From positions 868,001 through 932,000 of the forward strand of contig NZ_AP023439.1 in the NCBI RefSeq assembly GCF_014701095.1: a stretch of 64,000 nucleotides of DNA, given 5' to 3'. Positions 34,036 to 42,851 of the stretch are shown one piece after another. The notes below the pieces were generated by a model. That model searched no databases, was not told where the DNA came from, and saw nothing but the letters and a program-made list of their open reading frames with translations. Each line of letters starts with the position of its first letter. Position 1 is the stretch's first letter. The stretch comes from Streptomyces tuirus. GTDB taxonomy: Bacteria; Actinomycetota; Actinomycetes; Streptomycetales; Streptomycetaceae. Both the position numbers and the translations under genes were made by a program.

Positions 34036-34404
34036 TCAGTCGTGCGGGGGCCGGTCGCTGAGCCGGTGGTCGGCCACGTTCAGCGCCTCGTCGACGAGCC
34101 GGCGCAGATGGCCGTCGCGCAGTGAGTAGACCACCCGGCGGCCCTCCTTGCGCGTGTCCACCAGGCCCGCGAGGCGCAGTCGCGCCAAGTGCTGACTGAC
34201 GGCCGGCCGGGCCGCCCCGCACGCCTCGGTGAGCGTCGTGACGTCGGCCTCTCCCCCGGTCAGCGCGTGCAGCAGGGCGAGCCGGGTCCGGTCCCCGAGC
34301 AGGGCCAGCAGTTCGGCGGCGAGCGCGAACTGCTCCTCGCCGGGACTGCGCGGATGCGCCTCATGCGCATCATCCGCAGATGACAGGTGCATGCGTGCGC
34401 TCAT
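34036..34404 (-). CDS. ArsR/SmtB-family metal-sensing repressor
   Basis: The 122-residue repressor has an ArsR winged helix (ALLGDRTRLALLHALTGG, then TEACGAARPAVSQHLARLRLAGLV) and a wing with GRRVVYSL. The alpha-5 metal site of the NmtR/CzrA type is partly kept: D-x-H in RDGH and the last His in ADH, but the third ligand is a Val. The protein also has HEAH near the N-terminus that might substitute. The promoter is shared with the divergent CDF exporter. ATG 34404 is placed by the -10 box, giving a leaderless start. Confidence 0.88.
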   Translation of the reverse strand: MSARMHLSSADDAHEAHPRSPGEEQFALAAELLALLGDRTRLALLHALTGGEADVTTLTEACGAARPAVSQHLARLRLAGLVDTRKEGRRVVYSLRDGHLRRLVDEALNVADHRLSDRPPHD

Positions 34405-34416
34405 ACGCACATAATG
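34395..34416. promoter_or_regulatory. shared ArsR/CDF divergent promoter and operator
   Basis: GTGCG and CGCAC arms (34395-34410, six-base centre) overlap the arsR start. The hexamers CATAAT (+ strand, 34410-34415) and CATTAT (- strand, 34411-34416) overlap almost completely, so both genes would use nearly the same -10 region. A bound ArsR protein would silence both. Confidence 0.55.
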
Positions 34417-34465
34417 GCGCCACGGGACGGGTACGTCCACTCTCGCGCACCGGAAGGGGATCCAC

Positions 34466-35650
34466 GTGAGCGACCGGCACGGGCACGCCCACCCTCATGA
34501 GCACACTCCCGGGCACGATCACGGAAACCCGCCGGGGCACGACCACGGGCACGATCACGGGAACCCGCCCGGCCACTCCCCCGCGCACCGGCACGACCGG
34601 GGGCACCGTCACGACCGAGGGCACGACGACGGCCACGAGCACCGGCACGATCACGGCCACCGGCACGGCCTGCGCCACCGGATGGCCCATCTCCTCGCCC
34701 CGCACTCCCACGAGACGGCCGACAAGGTCGATTCCGCTCTGGAGTCCTCGGCCCGCGGGATGCGGGCCCTCTGGGTCTCGCTCGTCGTCCTCGGCGTGAC
34801 GGCACTGGCGCAGGCGGTCGTGGTGGTGCTCTCCGGGTCGGTGGCCCTGCTCGGCGACACGGTGCACAACACCGCGGACGCGCTGACCGCCGTCCCGCTC
34901 GGGATCGCCTTCGTGCTGGGCCGGCGCGCGGCCACGCGCCGCTTCACCTACGGCTACGGGCGGGCCGAGGACCTCGCCGGTCTCGTGATCGTGCTGACGA
35001 TCGCCGCGTCCGCGGCCTTCGCGGGGTGGACGGCCGTGGACCGGCTGCTGGATCCGCGCCCGGTCCAGCACGTCCCGGCGGTCGCCGTGGCCGCCCTCGT
35101 CGGCTTCGCCGGCAACGAGTGGGTGGCGCGCTACCGCATCCGCGTCGGCCGCTCGATCGGCTCGGCCGCGCTGGTCGCCGACGGGCTGCACGCCCGCACC
35201 GACGGCTTCACCTCCCTGGCCGTGCTGCTGGGCGCGGGCGGCTCGGCCCTCGGATGGCACCTGGCCGACCCCGTCGTCGGGCTGGCGATCACCGCGGCGA
35301 TCGCGCTGGTGCTGCGGGACGCGGCCCGGGAGGTGTTCCGCCGGGTGATGGACGCCGTCGACCCGGCCCTGGTGGACCGCGCCGAGCGGGCGCTGAGAGA
35401 GGTGCCCGGGGTGCGTGGGGTGGGTGAGCTGCGGCTGCGCTGGATCGGCCACCGGCTGCGCGCCGAGGTGGCGGTCGTGGTGGACGGCGACGCGACGGTG
35501 CGCGAGGCCCATCGCATCGCCGTGGACGCCGAGCACGCGCTGCTGCACGAGGTACCCCGGCTGACCGCGGCCCTGGTGCACGCCGACCCCGAGCCGGCCC
35601 CCGGCGAGAGCGACCCCCATCTGCCGCTGGCCCACCACATCGCGGCGTAG
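34466..35650 (+). CDS. CDF-family divalent metal cation efflux transporter with His-rich N-terminus
   Basis: The 394-residue protein has an N-terminal histidine-rich tract of about 83 residues with some 27 His (HGHAHPHEH-like), six membrane helices, and the H/D motifs of the zinc/cobalt/nickel transport site (LGDTVHNTADAL in helix 2 and DGLHARTDG in helix 5). The C-terminal cytoplasmic domain (about 310-390) completes the fold. The His tract probably buffers metal. The GTG start and the shared promoter with the ArsR gene make this a metal-resistance pair; the metal is not known. Confidence 0.93.
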   Translation: MSDRHGHAHPHEHTPGHDHGNPPGHDHGHDHGNPPGHSPAHRHDRGHRHDRGHDDGHEHRHDHGHRHGLRHRMAHLLAPHSHETADKVDSALESSARGMRALWVSLVVLGVTALAQAVVVVLSGSVALLGDTVHNTADALTAVPLGIAFVLGRRAATRRFTYGYGRAEDLAGLVIVLTIAASAAFAGWTAVDRLLDPRPVQHVPAVAVAALVGFAGNEWVARYRIRVGRSIGSAALVADGLHARTDGFTSLAVLLGAGGSALGWHLADPVVGLAITAAIALVLRDAAREVFRRVMDAVDPALVDRAERALREVPGVRGVGELRLRWIGHRLRAEVAVVVDGDATVREAHRIAVDAEHALLHEVPRLTAALVHADPEPAPGESDPHLPLAHHIAA

Positions 35651-35710
35651 GCCGGGAGACCCGGGACCTGCTGCCGCCTCCACCGCCGGCCGGCTCATCG
35701 TGGCGTCGGG

Positions 35711-36268
35711 TCAGGAGACCCCGAGCCCCTCCAGCACCTCGGCGTGCGGCAGTTCGGCGAAGGCCTTGCCCGGGACCAGCAGCTTGCCGCGCCGCCGCCC
35801 GCTGCCGACCAGCACGTACGGCAGGTCGACGACGGCGGCGTCCACCAGGAGGGGCCAGCCGTCCGGCAGCCCGAGCGGGGTGATGCCGCCGTACTCCATG
35901 CCGGTCTCGCCGGTCGCCGTGTCCATCGAGGCGAAGGAGGCCTTGCGGGCACCGAGCCGGCGGCGCACCACGCCGTTCACGTCGACCCGGGTGGTGGACA
36001 GCACGACGCATGCCGCGAGCGTGGACTCGCCGCCCCGCTTGCCCGAGACCACCACGCAGTTCGCCGACCGTTCCAGCAGATCCCGCCCGTAGTGCTCCAC
36101 GAAGGTGGCGGTGTCGGCCCACTCCGGGTCGGTGTCGACGTAGACGATCTGCTCGGCGGGGACGCCGCCCTGCCAGTGGCGTACGGCCTCGGCGACCGGG
36201 CCGGTGAGTTCGTCGAGGCAGGCGGGGGCCGGCCGGGCGTCGTCGAAGTGTCCGATGGGTGCGCGCAT
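35711..36268 (-). CDS. YbaK/ProX-type aminoacyl-tRNA deacylase domain protein
   Basis: The 185-residue protein matches the YbaK/aminoacyl-tRNA synthetase-associated domain, with ANCVVVSGKRGGE and the KASFAS segment that carries the conserved Lys, then MEYGGITPLGLPDGW. Members hydrolyse mischarged tRNAs such as Cys-tRNA(Pro). It would act in trans, as it has no synthetase domain. It is a single gene and converges with the CDF gene (61 bases between the stops). Confidence 0.9.
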   Translation of the reverse strand: MRAPIGHFDDARPAPACLDELTGPVAEAVRHWQGGVPAEQIVYVDTDPEWADTATFVEHYGRDLLERSANCVVVSGKRGGESTLAACVVLSTTRVDVNGVVRRRLGARKASFASMDTATGETGMEYGGITPLGLPDGWPLLVDAAVVDLPYVLVGSGRRRGKLLVPGKAFAELPHAEVLEGLGVS

Positions 36269-36311
36269 GACCGCACGCTAACAACAGCGGTCCGGCGGTG
36301 TCCCGGGCGTC

Positions 36312-36884
36312 TCAGGTCACGGGCGGCACCGAGACGGCCATGACCATCTCCATGGGGGCGTCGCCGGTGTTGCCGTAGGTGTGCGGGACGTTGGCCTCGA
36401 AGTGGACGCTGGCGCCGGCGGGCACGCGGTGCTCGACGCCGTCGACGGTGAGGGTCAGTTCGCCCGCCGTGACATGGAGCAGCTCGGTCGTGCCGGCGGG
36501 GTGCGGGTCCGACGGGCTGCTCTCGCCGGGCATGAGCCGCCAGTCCCACATCTCCAGCGGGCCGGGCGCCTCGGTGCCCGCGAGCAGCCGGTTGTAGCTG
36601 CCGGCGTCGGTGTGCCAGAGCCGTACGGCCTGGTCGGCCGGGATGACGCGCACGTTCGGGCCCTGCTCGTAGTCGAGCAGGGTCGTGATGCTGACGCCGA
36701 GCGCGTCGCCGATCTTGACGACGGTGCCGAGGCTGGGGTTGGTGCGGGCCTGCTCGATCTGGATGAGCATGCCGCGGCTGACGCCCGCGCGGGCGGCGAG
36801 CACGTCCAGGGTGAAGCCGCGTACCGCGCGCCAGTGCTTGACGCTCCGCGCCAGGGACTGGGTCAGCAGGTCGAGGTCCGACAC
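36312..36884 (-). CDS. XRE-family regulator with cupin C-terminal domain
   Basis: The 190-residue regulator has a Cro/C1-type helix-turn-helix (about residues 10-65: LDVLAARAGVSRGMLIQIEQARTNPS) followed by a cupin domain (about 110-185, HPAGTTELLHVTAGELTL) that usually senses a small molecule. GTG 36884 is preferred since the longer TTG 36917 start overlaps the operator. It is divergent from an EamA transporter and probably represses it and itself through the 24-bp palindrome at 36908-36931. Confidence 0.92.
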   Translation of the reverse strand: MSDLDLLTQSLARSVKHWRAVRGFTLDVLAARAGVSRGMLIQIEQARTNPSLGTVVKIGDALGVSITTLLDYEQGPNVRVIPADQAVRLWHTDAGSYNRLLAGTEAPGPLEMWDWRLMPGESSPSDPHPAGTTELLHVTAGELTLTVDGVEHRVPAGASVHFEANVPHTYGNTGDAPMEMVMAVSVPPVT

Positions 36885-36907
36885 ATTCCGTCCAATATTC
36901 TGTATGA

Positions 36908-36931
36908 CATAGTGCAACGCGCTGCACTATG
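36908..36931. promoter_or_regulatory. 24-bp operator between XRE-cupin and EamA genes
   Basis: Perfect 9-bp arms CATAGTGCA (36908-36916) and TGCACTATG (36923-36931) are separated by ACGCGC. TTGACC (36938-36943) follows, with TGTACT (36960-36965) as a possible -10 for the EamA gene. The site is centred between the two starts. Confidence 0.65.
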
Positions 36932-36981
36932 ATGTGGTTGACCTGATCGTTCACTGAACTGTACTGCGAGGTATCCGTCCC

Positions 36982-37839
36982 ATGACAGCGCTCTTCGCCC
37001 TGGCCACCAGCCTGCTGTGGGGGCTGGCCGACTTCGGCGGCGGTCTGCTGACCCGGCGCGCGCCCGCGCTCACGGTGGTCGTGGTGTCGCAGTCGATCGC
37101 GGTCGTGGTGCTCGGCGCGGTCGTGGTGGCGACCGGCGGGTGGAGCGAGGCGGGGCCGCAGCTGTGGTTCGCCGTGGCGGCCGGGCTGGTCGGTCCGGTG
37201 GCGATGCTCGCCTTCTACAAGGCGCTCGCGCTGGGGCCGATGGGCGTGGTCTCGCCGCTCGGGTCGATCGGCGTGGCGGTGCCGGTCGGGGTGGGACTGG
37301 TGCTGGGCGAGCGCCCCGGCCTGCTGCAGTTCACCGGCATCCTGGTGGCCGTGGCCGGCGTGTGCCTCGCGGGCGGTCCCCAGTTCCGCGGCGCTCCCGT
37401 CCAGCGGCAGGCCATCGCCCTGACGCTGCTCGCGGCGTTCGGCTTCGGCGCGGTGATGGCCCTGATCGCCGAGGCGTCGACGACACTGACCGGCCTGTTC
37501 CTCGCCCTGTTCGTGCAGCGGGTGACGAACGTCGCCGCGGGCGGTCTTGCGCTGTTCGTGTCCGTGCGACGCGGGGCGCCGGCCCTTCCGGCGGACGGCT
37601 TCCCCTGGCGCGCCCTGCCCGCCCTCGCCTTCGTCGGCCTCGCGGACGTCGCCGCCAACGGCACGTACTCGATCGCGGCACAGCACGGCCCGGTGACGGT
37701 CGCAGCCGTGCTGGCCTCCCTGTACCCGGTGGTGACGGCCGCGGCGGCACGGGGCATCCTGCGCGAACGGCTGCGGGCGGTACAGGCCGCGGGAGCGGGC
37801 CTGGCCCTGGTGGGCACGGTCCTGCTGGCCTCGGGCTGA
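36982..37839 (+). CDS. EamA/DMT-family transporter
   Basis: The 285-residue protein has ten predicted membrane helices in two EamA repeats (MTALFALATSLLWGLADF at the start; a second repeat begins near residue 145 with QAIALTLLAAFGFG). It belongs to the drug/metabolite transporter superfamily and is probably an exporter of a small metabolite. The divergent XRE-cupin regulator and shared palindrome suggest that the transported or sensed compound is the inducer. It is followed by short tandem repeats in the convergent space. Confidence 0.92.
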   Translation: MTALFALATSLLWGLADFGGGLLTRRAPALTVVVVSQSIAVVVLGAVVVATGGWSEAGPQLWFAVAAGLVGPVAMLAFYKALALGPMGVVSPLGSIGVAVPVGVGLVLGERPGLLQFTGILVAVAGVCLAGGPQFRGAPVQRQAIALTLLAAFGFGAVMALIAEASTTLTGLFLALFVQRVTNVAAGGLALFVSVRRGAPALPADGFPWRALPALAFVGLADVAANGTYSIAAQHGPVTVAAVLASLYPVVTAAAARGILRERLRAVQAAGAGLALVGTVLLASG

Positions 37840-37860
37840 ACCCGGCCGCGACGGCGGAAT

Positions 37861-38015
37861 GTCGTGACACCGGGGGAACCCGGCTGCGGGGTGTCGTGAA
37901 CACCGGGGAACCCGGCTGCGGGGGTCATGACACCGGGCGAACCGACCGTTACCGAAGGCTCGTGCCACCGGGCGACCCAACGCCCCCCAAGCCTCCTGAC
38001 CCCGGGTGAACCCGG
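37861..38015. repeat. 31-32 bp tandem repeats in convergent space
   Basis: Units begin at 37861, 37893 and 37924 with GTCGTGACACCGGG or a variant, and degenerate units follow to about 38015 (CGGGCGACCC, CGGGTGAACCCGG). The first two share about 30 bases. The array separates the convergent EamA and hexapeptide genes. Confidence 0.65.
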
Positions 38016-38019
38016 TGGT

Positions 38020-38814
38020 TCAGGCCCCCGGCTCCAGCTCCGCGAGTCCCGGCGCCTCCTCGTCCAGCTCCGCCAGCCGGGCCGCCGTCTCTTCGTCCAG
38101 GCCCGACAGTGCTCGGAGCTGCTCGGGGGTGACGCCGTCGGGTATCGGCACCGGCGCGGGCGTGCGCAGCGGTGGCTGCCAGCCGTCGGCAGGGGTCCAG
38201 CGCCGTACGACGCGGGCGGGCGCGCCCGCCACCACGGCGTGGTCGGGCACCGTGCCCCGTACGACCGCACCCGCGGCCACCACCACGTTCCGCCCGATCC
38301 GGGCGCCGGGCAGGATCACCGCTCCCGTGCCGATCCAGCAGCCGGGCCCGATCTCCACGGGCTCCATCCGCGGCCACTGCTTGCCGATCGGCTCGTGCGG
38401 ATCGTCGTAGGAGTGGTTCGTGGAGGTGACGTAGACGTAGGGGCCGAAGTAGCAGTCGCTGCCGATCGTGACCGTCGTGTCGGCGATGACGTGGCTGCCG
38501 CGGCCCAGGACGACGCCGTCGCCGAGGCGCAGGATCGGGTCCGGGCCGAGGTCGAGGTCGGGCATCAGGCCCGCGGTGAGGGTGACCTGCTCGCCGATGA
38601 TGCAGTGGGAGCCGAGATGGATCCATGGCTCGCCGAAGACCGTGCCGAGGGGGAAGGCGAGTCTGGTACCTGTTCCCATCGCGCCGAAGCGGTACCGGCC
38701 GGGGTGCTCGGCGGTGACGGAGGCCGTCCGCTGCAACCAGGCCCAGCCCGCGTGGACAGCGCGCTGCGTGAGGCTCCGCCGCCAGGATGAGAACGTGTTC
38801 TTGCGCTTCGGCAC
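38020..38814 (-). CDS. left-handed beta-helix (hexapeptide) acyltransferase
   Basis: The 264-residue protein has many hexapeptide repeats, e.g. IHLGSHCIIGEQVTLTAG, CYFGPYVYVTS, CWIGTGAVILPGARIGRN and VVVAAGAVVRG, ending in HAVVAGAPARVVRRW. This is the architecture of trimeric O-acetyl or acyl transferases. The CoA/acceptor residues are not resolvable from sequence. The tail of about 45 residues after the helix is acidic and Leu/Glu/Ala rich. The promoter lies in the short gap before the gamma-carbonic anhydrase gene on the other strand. Confidence 0.9.
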   Translation of the reverse strand: MPKRKNTFSSWRRSLTQRAVHAGWAWLQRTASVTAEHPGRYRFGAMGTGTRLAFPLGTVFGEPWIHLGSHCIIGEQVTLTAGLMPDLDLGPDPILRLGDGVVLGRGSHVIADTTVTIGSDCYFGPYVYVTSTNHSYDDPHEPIGKQWPRMEPVEIGPGCWIGTGAVILPGARIGRNVVVAAGAVVRGTVPDHAVVAGAPARVVRRWTPADGWQPPLRTPAPVPIPDGVTPEQLRALSGLDEETAARLAELDEEAPGLAELEPGA

Positions 38815-38926
38815 GAGCTCACGGTACTCAGCGGTAGCTCCGCCCGCGGCGTCGGCGGCCTGTGATCTTCACCCCACCGGGTGGCGTACGGTGTGCGCGT
38901 TGTCTACGACGTTTCGGGAGGCGGAC

Positions 38927-39454
38927 ATGGCGCAGCGGGCGATGATCACGGGGATCGGCGGCAGAGAGCCGGAGATCGACGCGACGGCGTTCGTGGCGCC
39001 GACGGCGTCGGTGATCGGGGGCGTGACGCTGGGGGCGGGGGCGAGCGTCTGGTACGGAGCCGTGGTGCGCGGCGACGTCGAGACGATCTCCGTCGGTGCG
39101 AGCAGCAACGTGCAGGACAACTGCACGCTCCACGCCGACCCGGGATTCCCGGTGACCGTCGGGGAGCGGGTGAGCATCGGGCACAACGCGGTGGTGCACG
39201 GGGCGACGGTCGAGGACGACTGTCTGATCGGCATGGGGGCGACGGTCCTGAACGGCGCCGTCATCGGGGCCGGTTCACTGGTCGCCGCGCAGGCGCTGGT
39301 GCCGCAGGGGATGGTGGTGCCGGCCGGGTCACTCGTCGCCGGAGTGCCTGCCAAGGTCAAGCGGCCCTTGACGGAGGAAGAGAAGCAGGGCGTCACCCTC
39401 AACGGCACGATGTACGCCGAGCTGGCGAAGGCGCACCGCGAGGTGCACGCGTAG
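38927..39454 (+). CDS. gamma-class carbonic anhydrase-family protein
   Basis: The 175-residue left-handed beta-helix protein has the three histidines expected for metal binding (one in LHADPG and two in GHNAVVHG), as in YrdA/CaiE-type gamma-carbonic anhydrase homologues. Whether it is an active anhydrase or an acyltransferase-like relative is not certain. ATG 38927 follows GGGAGG with proper spacing. It is divergent from the hexapeptide acyltransferase and convergent with DedA. Confidence 0.92.
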   Translation: MAQRAMITGIGGREPEIDATAFVAPTASVIGGVTLGAGASVWYGAVVRGDVETISVGASSNVQDNCTLHADPGFPVTVGERVSIGHNAVVHGATVEDDCLIGMGATVLNGAVIGAGSLVAAQALVPQGMVVPAGSLVAGVPAKVKRPLTEEEKQGVTLNGTMYAELAKAHREVHA

Positions 39455-39466
39455 CGGGAGGACGCC

Positions 39467-40108
39467 CTACTCTGCGGCGGCCACGGGCTGCGCCTGCTGG
39501 GTCTCCTGCGCCTTCTTCGCCTTGCGCTTGATCACCAGCATGGACGTGAGGCCCACCAGGACCGCCGCGACCAGGCCCAGCCACGAGAAGCGCTTCAGCC
39601 AGGACTCCGCGACGATGCCGACGTAGTAGATGACCGCGGTCGTGCCGCCCGCCCAGACGATGCCGCCGAGGACGTTGGCGATGAGGAACTTCCAGTACGG
39701 CATGCGCAGCACGCCGGCGAGGGGGCCCGCGAAGATCCGGAGCAGGGCGACGAACCGGCCGAAGAAGACGGTCCACATGCCCCACTTCTCGAAGGAGCGC
39801 TCGGCGGTGGCGATGTGGCCCTCGCTGAAGTGCTTGGGGAACTTGTTGCCCAGCCAGGCCAGCAGGGGCCGTCCGCCCTTGCGGCCGATGGCGTAGCCGA
39901 TCGAGTCGCCGATGATGGCGCCGGCGGTGGCGCTGGCGCCGAGGACGACGGGGTCGATCTCGCCGTGCTGGGAGGCCAGCAGGGCGGAGGAGACGAGGAT
40001 GATCTCGCCCGGCAGCGGAATGCCCAGGCTCTCCAGTCCGATGACCAGCCCCACCAGTGCGTAGACGGCAACGGCGGGTACGGTTTCGAGCCACTCCTGG
40101 ACGTGCAA
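39467..40108 (-). CDS. DedA-family membrane protein
   Basis: The 213-residue membrane protein has the DedA/SNARE-associated motifs (GIPLPGEIIL near residue 29, the GDSIGYAIGRKGG loop and FFGRFVALLRIFAGPLAGV). DedA proteins are proposed to translocate phospholipids such as phosphatidylethanolamine or undecaprenyl phosphate across the membrane. TTG 40108 is the only start that keeps the first helix and follows AAAGGAA nine bases upstream. It is monocistronic. Confidence 0.9.
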   Translation of the reverse strand: MHVQEWLETVPAVAVYALVGLVIGLESLGIPLPGEIILVSSALLASQHGEIDPVVLGASATAGAIIGDSIGYAIGRKGGRPLLAWLGNKFPKHFSEGHIATAERSFEKWGMWTVFFGRFVALLRIFAGPLAGVLRMPYWKFLIANVLGGIVWAGGTTAVIYYVGIVAESWLKRFSWLGLVAAVLVGLTSMLVIKRKAKKAQETQQAQPVAAAE

Positions 40109-40190
40109 CGCCGGTTCCTTTCCCTGGGCTTCCTGCGAGCTTCCCTGCCTGCACGGGAAGCCTACCGGCTCCTAGGACGTCCCCCACGGC

Positions 40191-42599
40191 TCAGGCGTTC
40201 CAGCTCCACTCGGCGACCTCGGGCAGGTCGGTGCCGTGCTCGCGGATCCAGGCGTGGTGGCGGGTGCGGGCGTCGGCCATCCGCTGGCGTACGGCCGTGG
40301 CGCGGACCGCGAGGCCGGGAACGCGGTCGATGACGTCCATGACCAGGCGGTAACGGTCGAGGTCGTTGCGGACGACCATGTCGAACGGCGTGGTCGTGGT
40401 GCCGGCCTCCTTGTAGCCGTGTACGTGCAGGTTCTGGTGGCCGGTGCGGCGGTAGGCCAGGCGGTGGATCAGCCAGGGGTAGCCGTGGTAGGCGAAGATC
40501 ACCGGCTTGTCGGTGGTGAACAGGCCGTCGTACTCGAAGTCGCTCATGCCGTGCGGGTGGTCGTCCTGGGGCAGCAGCCGGGCGAGGTCGACGACGTTCA
40601 CGACCCGGACGGACAGCTCGGGCAGATGGCGGCGGAGCAGGTGCGCGGCGGCCAGGGTCTCCTGGGTCGGGACGTCTCCGGCGCAGGCCAGCACGACGTC
40701 GGGCTCGGCGCCGTCCTCGGTGCCCGCCCACTCCCAGATGCCGGCGCCGCGGGCGCAGTGGACCCGGGCCTCGTCCATCGACAGCCAGTCGAAGCAGGGC
40801 TGCTTCCCGGCGACGATCACGTTCACGTAGTCACGGCTGCGCAGGGCGTGGTCCGCGACGGACAGCAGGGTGTTGGCGTCCGGCGGGAGGTAGACGCGGA
40901 CGACCTCGGGGCTCTTGTTGAGGACGTGGTCGACGAAGCCGGGGTCCTGGTGGGAGAAGCCGTTGTGGTCCTGCCGCCACACATGGGAGGTCAGCAGGTA
41001 GTTGAGGGAGGCGATGGGGGCGCGCCAGGGCAGCCTGCGGGAGGTGCGCAGCCACTTGATGTGCTGGTTGACCATGGAGTCGACGATGTGCACGAACGCC
41101 TCGTAGCAGGAGAACAGTCCGTGCCGGCCGGTGAGGAGGTAGCCCTCCAGCCACCCCTGGCAGAGGTGCTCGGAGAGGATCTCCATCACCCGGCCGTGCC
41201 GGTCGAGGTGCTCGTCCACGGGCAGGGCCGGGGCCTGCCAGGTCTTGCCGCTGGCGTCGTAGACGGCCTGGAGCCGGTTGGAGGTGGTCTCGTCCGGGCC
41301 GACCAGGCGGAAGTCGCGGCGGTCGGCGGTGTCGCGCATCACCTGGGCGAGGAGGTCGCCGAGGAGCCGGGTCGGCTCGTGCAGCGTCGTGCCGGGTTTG
41401 TCGACGGGGACGGCGAAGTCGTCCAGGGACGGGACCGGCAGGGCGCGGACGAGCAGTCCGCCGTTGGCGTACGGGGTGGCGCCGAGCCGCCTGGAGCCGT
41501 CGGGGACGCAGGCGAGGACGTCCGCGACCGGGCGGCCCTCGGCGTCGAACAACTCCTCCGGCCGGTACGAGCGCAGCCAGGACTCCAGCTGCCGCAGGTG
41601 GTCGGGGTTGTCGCGGACGCCGGGCAGCGGCACCTGGTGGGCGCGCCAGGTGCCCTCGACCGGTTTTCCGTCGACCTCGGCCGGGCCGGTCCAGCCCTTG
41701 GGGGTGCGCAGCACGATCACCGGCCAGTGCGGGCGCTCGGTCACGCCGTCCTCGCGGGCGGCGCGCTGTGCGGCGGCGATGCGGTCGAGCGCGGTGTCCA
41801 TGGCCTCGGCCATGGCGCGGTGGACGGTGGCCGGCTCGTCCCCGGCGACATGGATCGGGGCGTGGCCGTAGCCGCGCAGCAGCGCGTCGAGCTCGTCCTC
41901 GGGAAGACGGGACAGCACGGTCGGGTTGTCGATCTTGTAGCCGTTGAGGTGCAGGATCGGCAGGACGGCGCCGTCGTGGACGGGGTCGAGGAACTTGTTC
42001 GCGTGCCAGGACGCGGCCAGCGGGCCGGTCTCCGCCTCGCCGTCGCCGATCACGCAGGCCACCAGCAGGCCCGGGTTGTCGAGGGCGGCGCCGTAGGCGT
42101 GGGCGAGGGAGTAGCCGAGTTCGCCGCCCTCGTGGATCGAGCCGGGCACCTCCGGAGCGACGTGGCTGGGCACGCCGCCGGGGAATGAGAACTGCCGCAT
42201 GAGCAGTTCCATGCCCTGCGCGTCACGGGAGGCGTCCGGGTACTTCTCGCTGTAGCTGCCCTCCAGCCAGGAGTTGGCGAGGACCGACGGCCCGCCGTGG
42301 CCCGGGCCCCAGATGCACAGGGCATCGAGCTCGCGTGCCTTGATCACCCGGTTGAGGTGGGTGTGGACGAGGTTCAGCCCGGGTGAGGTGCCCCAGTGCC
42401 CCAGCAGCCGCGGCTTGATGTGCTCGGGCCGCAACGGCTCGGTGAGCAGGGGGTTCGCCAGCAGGTAGATCTGACCGGCCGCCAGGTAGTTGGCGGCCCG
42501 CCAGTGGGCGTCCAGCGTGCGCAGCTCCTCGTCGGTGGGCGCGGTCCCGCTGTCGGTCCTCCTGTCGGTCCTGCTGTCCTGGCGCGGGTCCTCGGGCAT
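40191..42599 (-). CDS. phosphoketolase
   Basis: The 802-residue thiamine-diphosphate enzyme of the xylulose-5-phosphate/fructose-6-phosphate phosphoketolase family cleaves the sugar phosphate with inorganic phosphate to acetyl phosphate. The TPP motif [18 protein letters not shown] is intact, as are the N-terminal HWGTSPGLN and active-site GPGHGG, and [16 protein letters not shown] 42599 follows GGGAG; an upstream extension to 42764 was rejected. No acetate kinase gene is adjacent. Confidence 0.96.
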   Translation of the reverse strand: MPEDPRQDSRTDRRTDSGTAPTDEELRTLDAHWRAANYLAAGQIYLLANPLLTEPLRPEHIKPRLLGHWGTSPGLNLVHTHLNRVIKARELDALCIWGPGHGGPSVLANSWLEGSYSEKYPDASRDAQGMELLMRQFSFPGGVPSHVAPEVPGSIHEGGELGYSLAHAYGAALDNPGLLVACVIGDGEAETGPLAASWHANKFLDPVHDGAVLPILHLNGYKIDNPTVLSRLPEDELDALLRGYGHAPIHVAGDEPATVHRAMAEAMDTALDRIAAAQRAAREDGVTERPHWPVIVLRTPKGWTGPAEVDGKPVEGTWRAHQVPLPGVRDNPDHLRQLESWLRSYRPEELFDAEGRPVADVLACVPDGSRRLGATPYANGGLLVRALPVPSLDDFAVPVDKPGTTLHEPTRLLGDLLAQVMRDTADRRDFRLVGPDETTSNRLQAVYDASGKTWQAPALPVDEHLDRHGRVMEILSEHLCQGWLEGYLLTGRHGLFSCYEAFVHIVDSMVNQHIKWLRTSRRLPWRAPIASLNYLLTSHVWRQDHNGFSHQDPGFVDHVLNKSPEVVRVYLPPDANTLLSVADHALRSRDYVNVIVAGKQPCFDWLSMDEARVHCARGAGIWEWAGTEDGAEPDVVLACAGDVPTQETLAAAHLLRRHLPELSVRVVNVVDLARLLPQDDHPHGMSDFEYDGLFTTDKPVIFAYHGYPWLIHRLAYRRTGHQNLHVHGYKEAGTTTTPFDMVVRNDLDRYRLVMDVIDRVPGLAVRATAVRQRMADARTRHHAWIREHGTDLPEVAEWSWNA

Positions 42600-42783
42600 G
42601 GGTGACTCCCTGGGTTCTGCGGGCGGACTCAGGAGGAGTACCAGTTTGTTCCGGTTCGATGCCAGGCGCCTCTCGGCCATGCCCTCGCCGCCCGCGCGGT
42701 CCGGGCCCGCCCCGCGCTCGCGTACGGTCCCGGACGCAGATCCGGTGACCACGGGGTCGCCCACCCGGGCGACCCCGCACCCC

Positions 42784-42834
42784 TTCTACGGCAGTGCGAC
42801 TTCTACGGCAACGCGACTTCTACGGCAACGCGAC
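42784..42834. repeat. triplicated 17-bp tandem repeat
   Basis: Three 17-base units, TTCTACGGCA(G/A)(T/C)GCGAC, lie at 42784-42800, 42801-42817 and 42818-42834. The first also forms the left arm of a 13-bp inverted repeat. The array overlaps the last codons of the sigma-like/lectin gene. Confidence 0.8.
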
Positions 42835-42851
42835 GGAGCGCACTGCCGTAG
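42786..42851 (-). terminator. 13-bp inverted repeat at the end of the sigma-like/lectin gene
   Basis: CTACGGCAGTGCG (42786-42798) and CGCACTGCCGTAG (42839-42851) are perfect complements 40 bases apart. On the minus-strand mRNA the stem spans the stop codon and could terminate or stabilise it. The 220-base gap to the phosphoketolase start otherwise shows no gene. Confidence 0.45.

Noticed and set aside
40191..42764. An 857-residue phosphoketolase
   Set aside because: The extra 55 codons are not phosphoketolase-like and lie in the spacer; ATG 42599 has a good ribosome-binding site.
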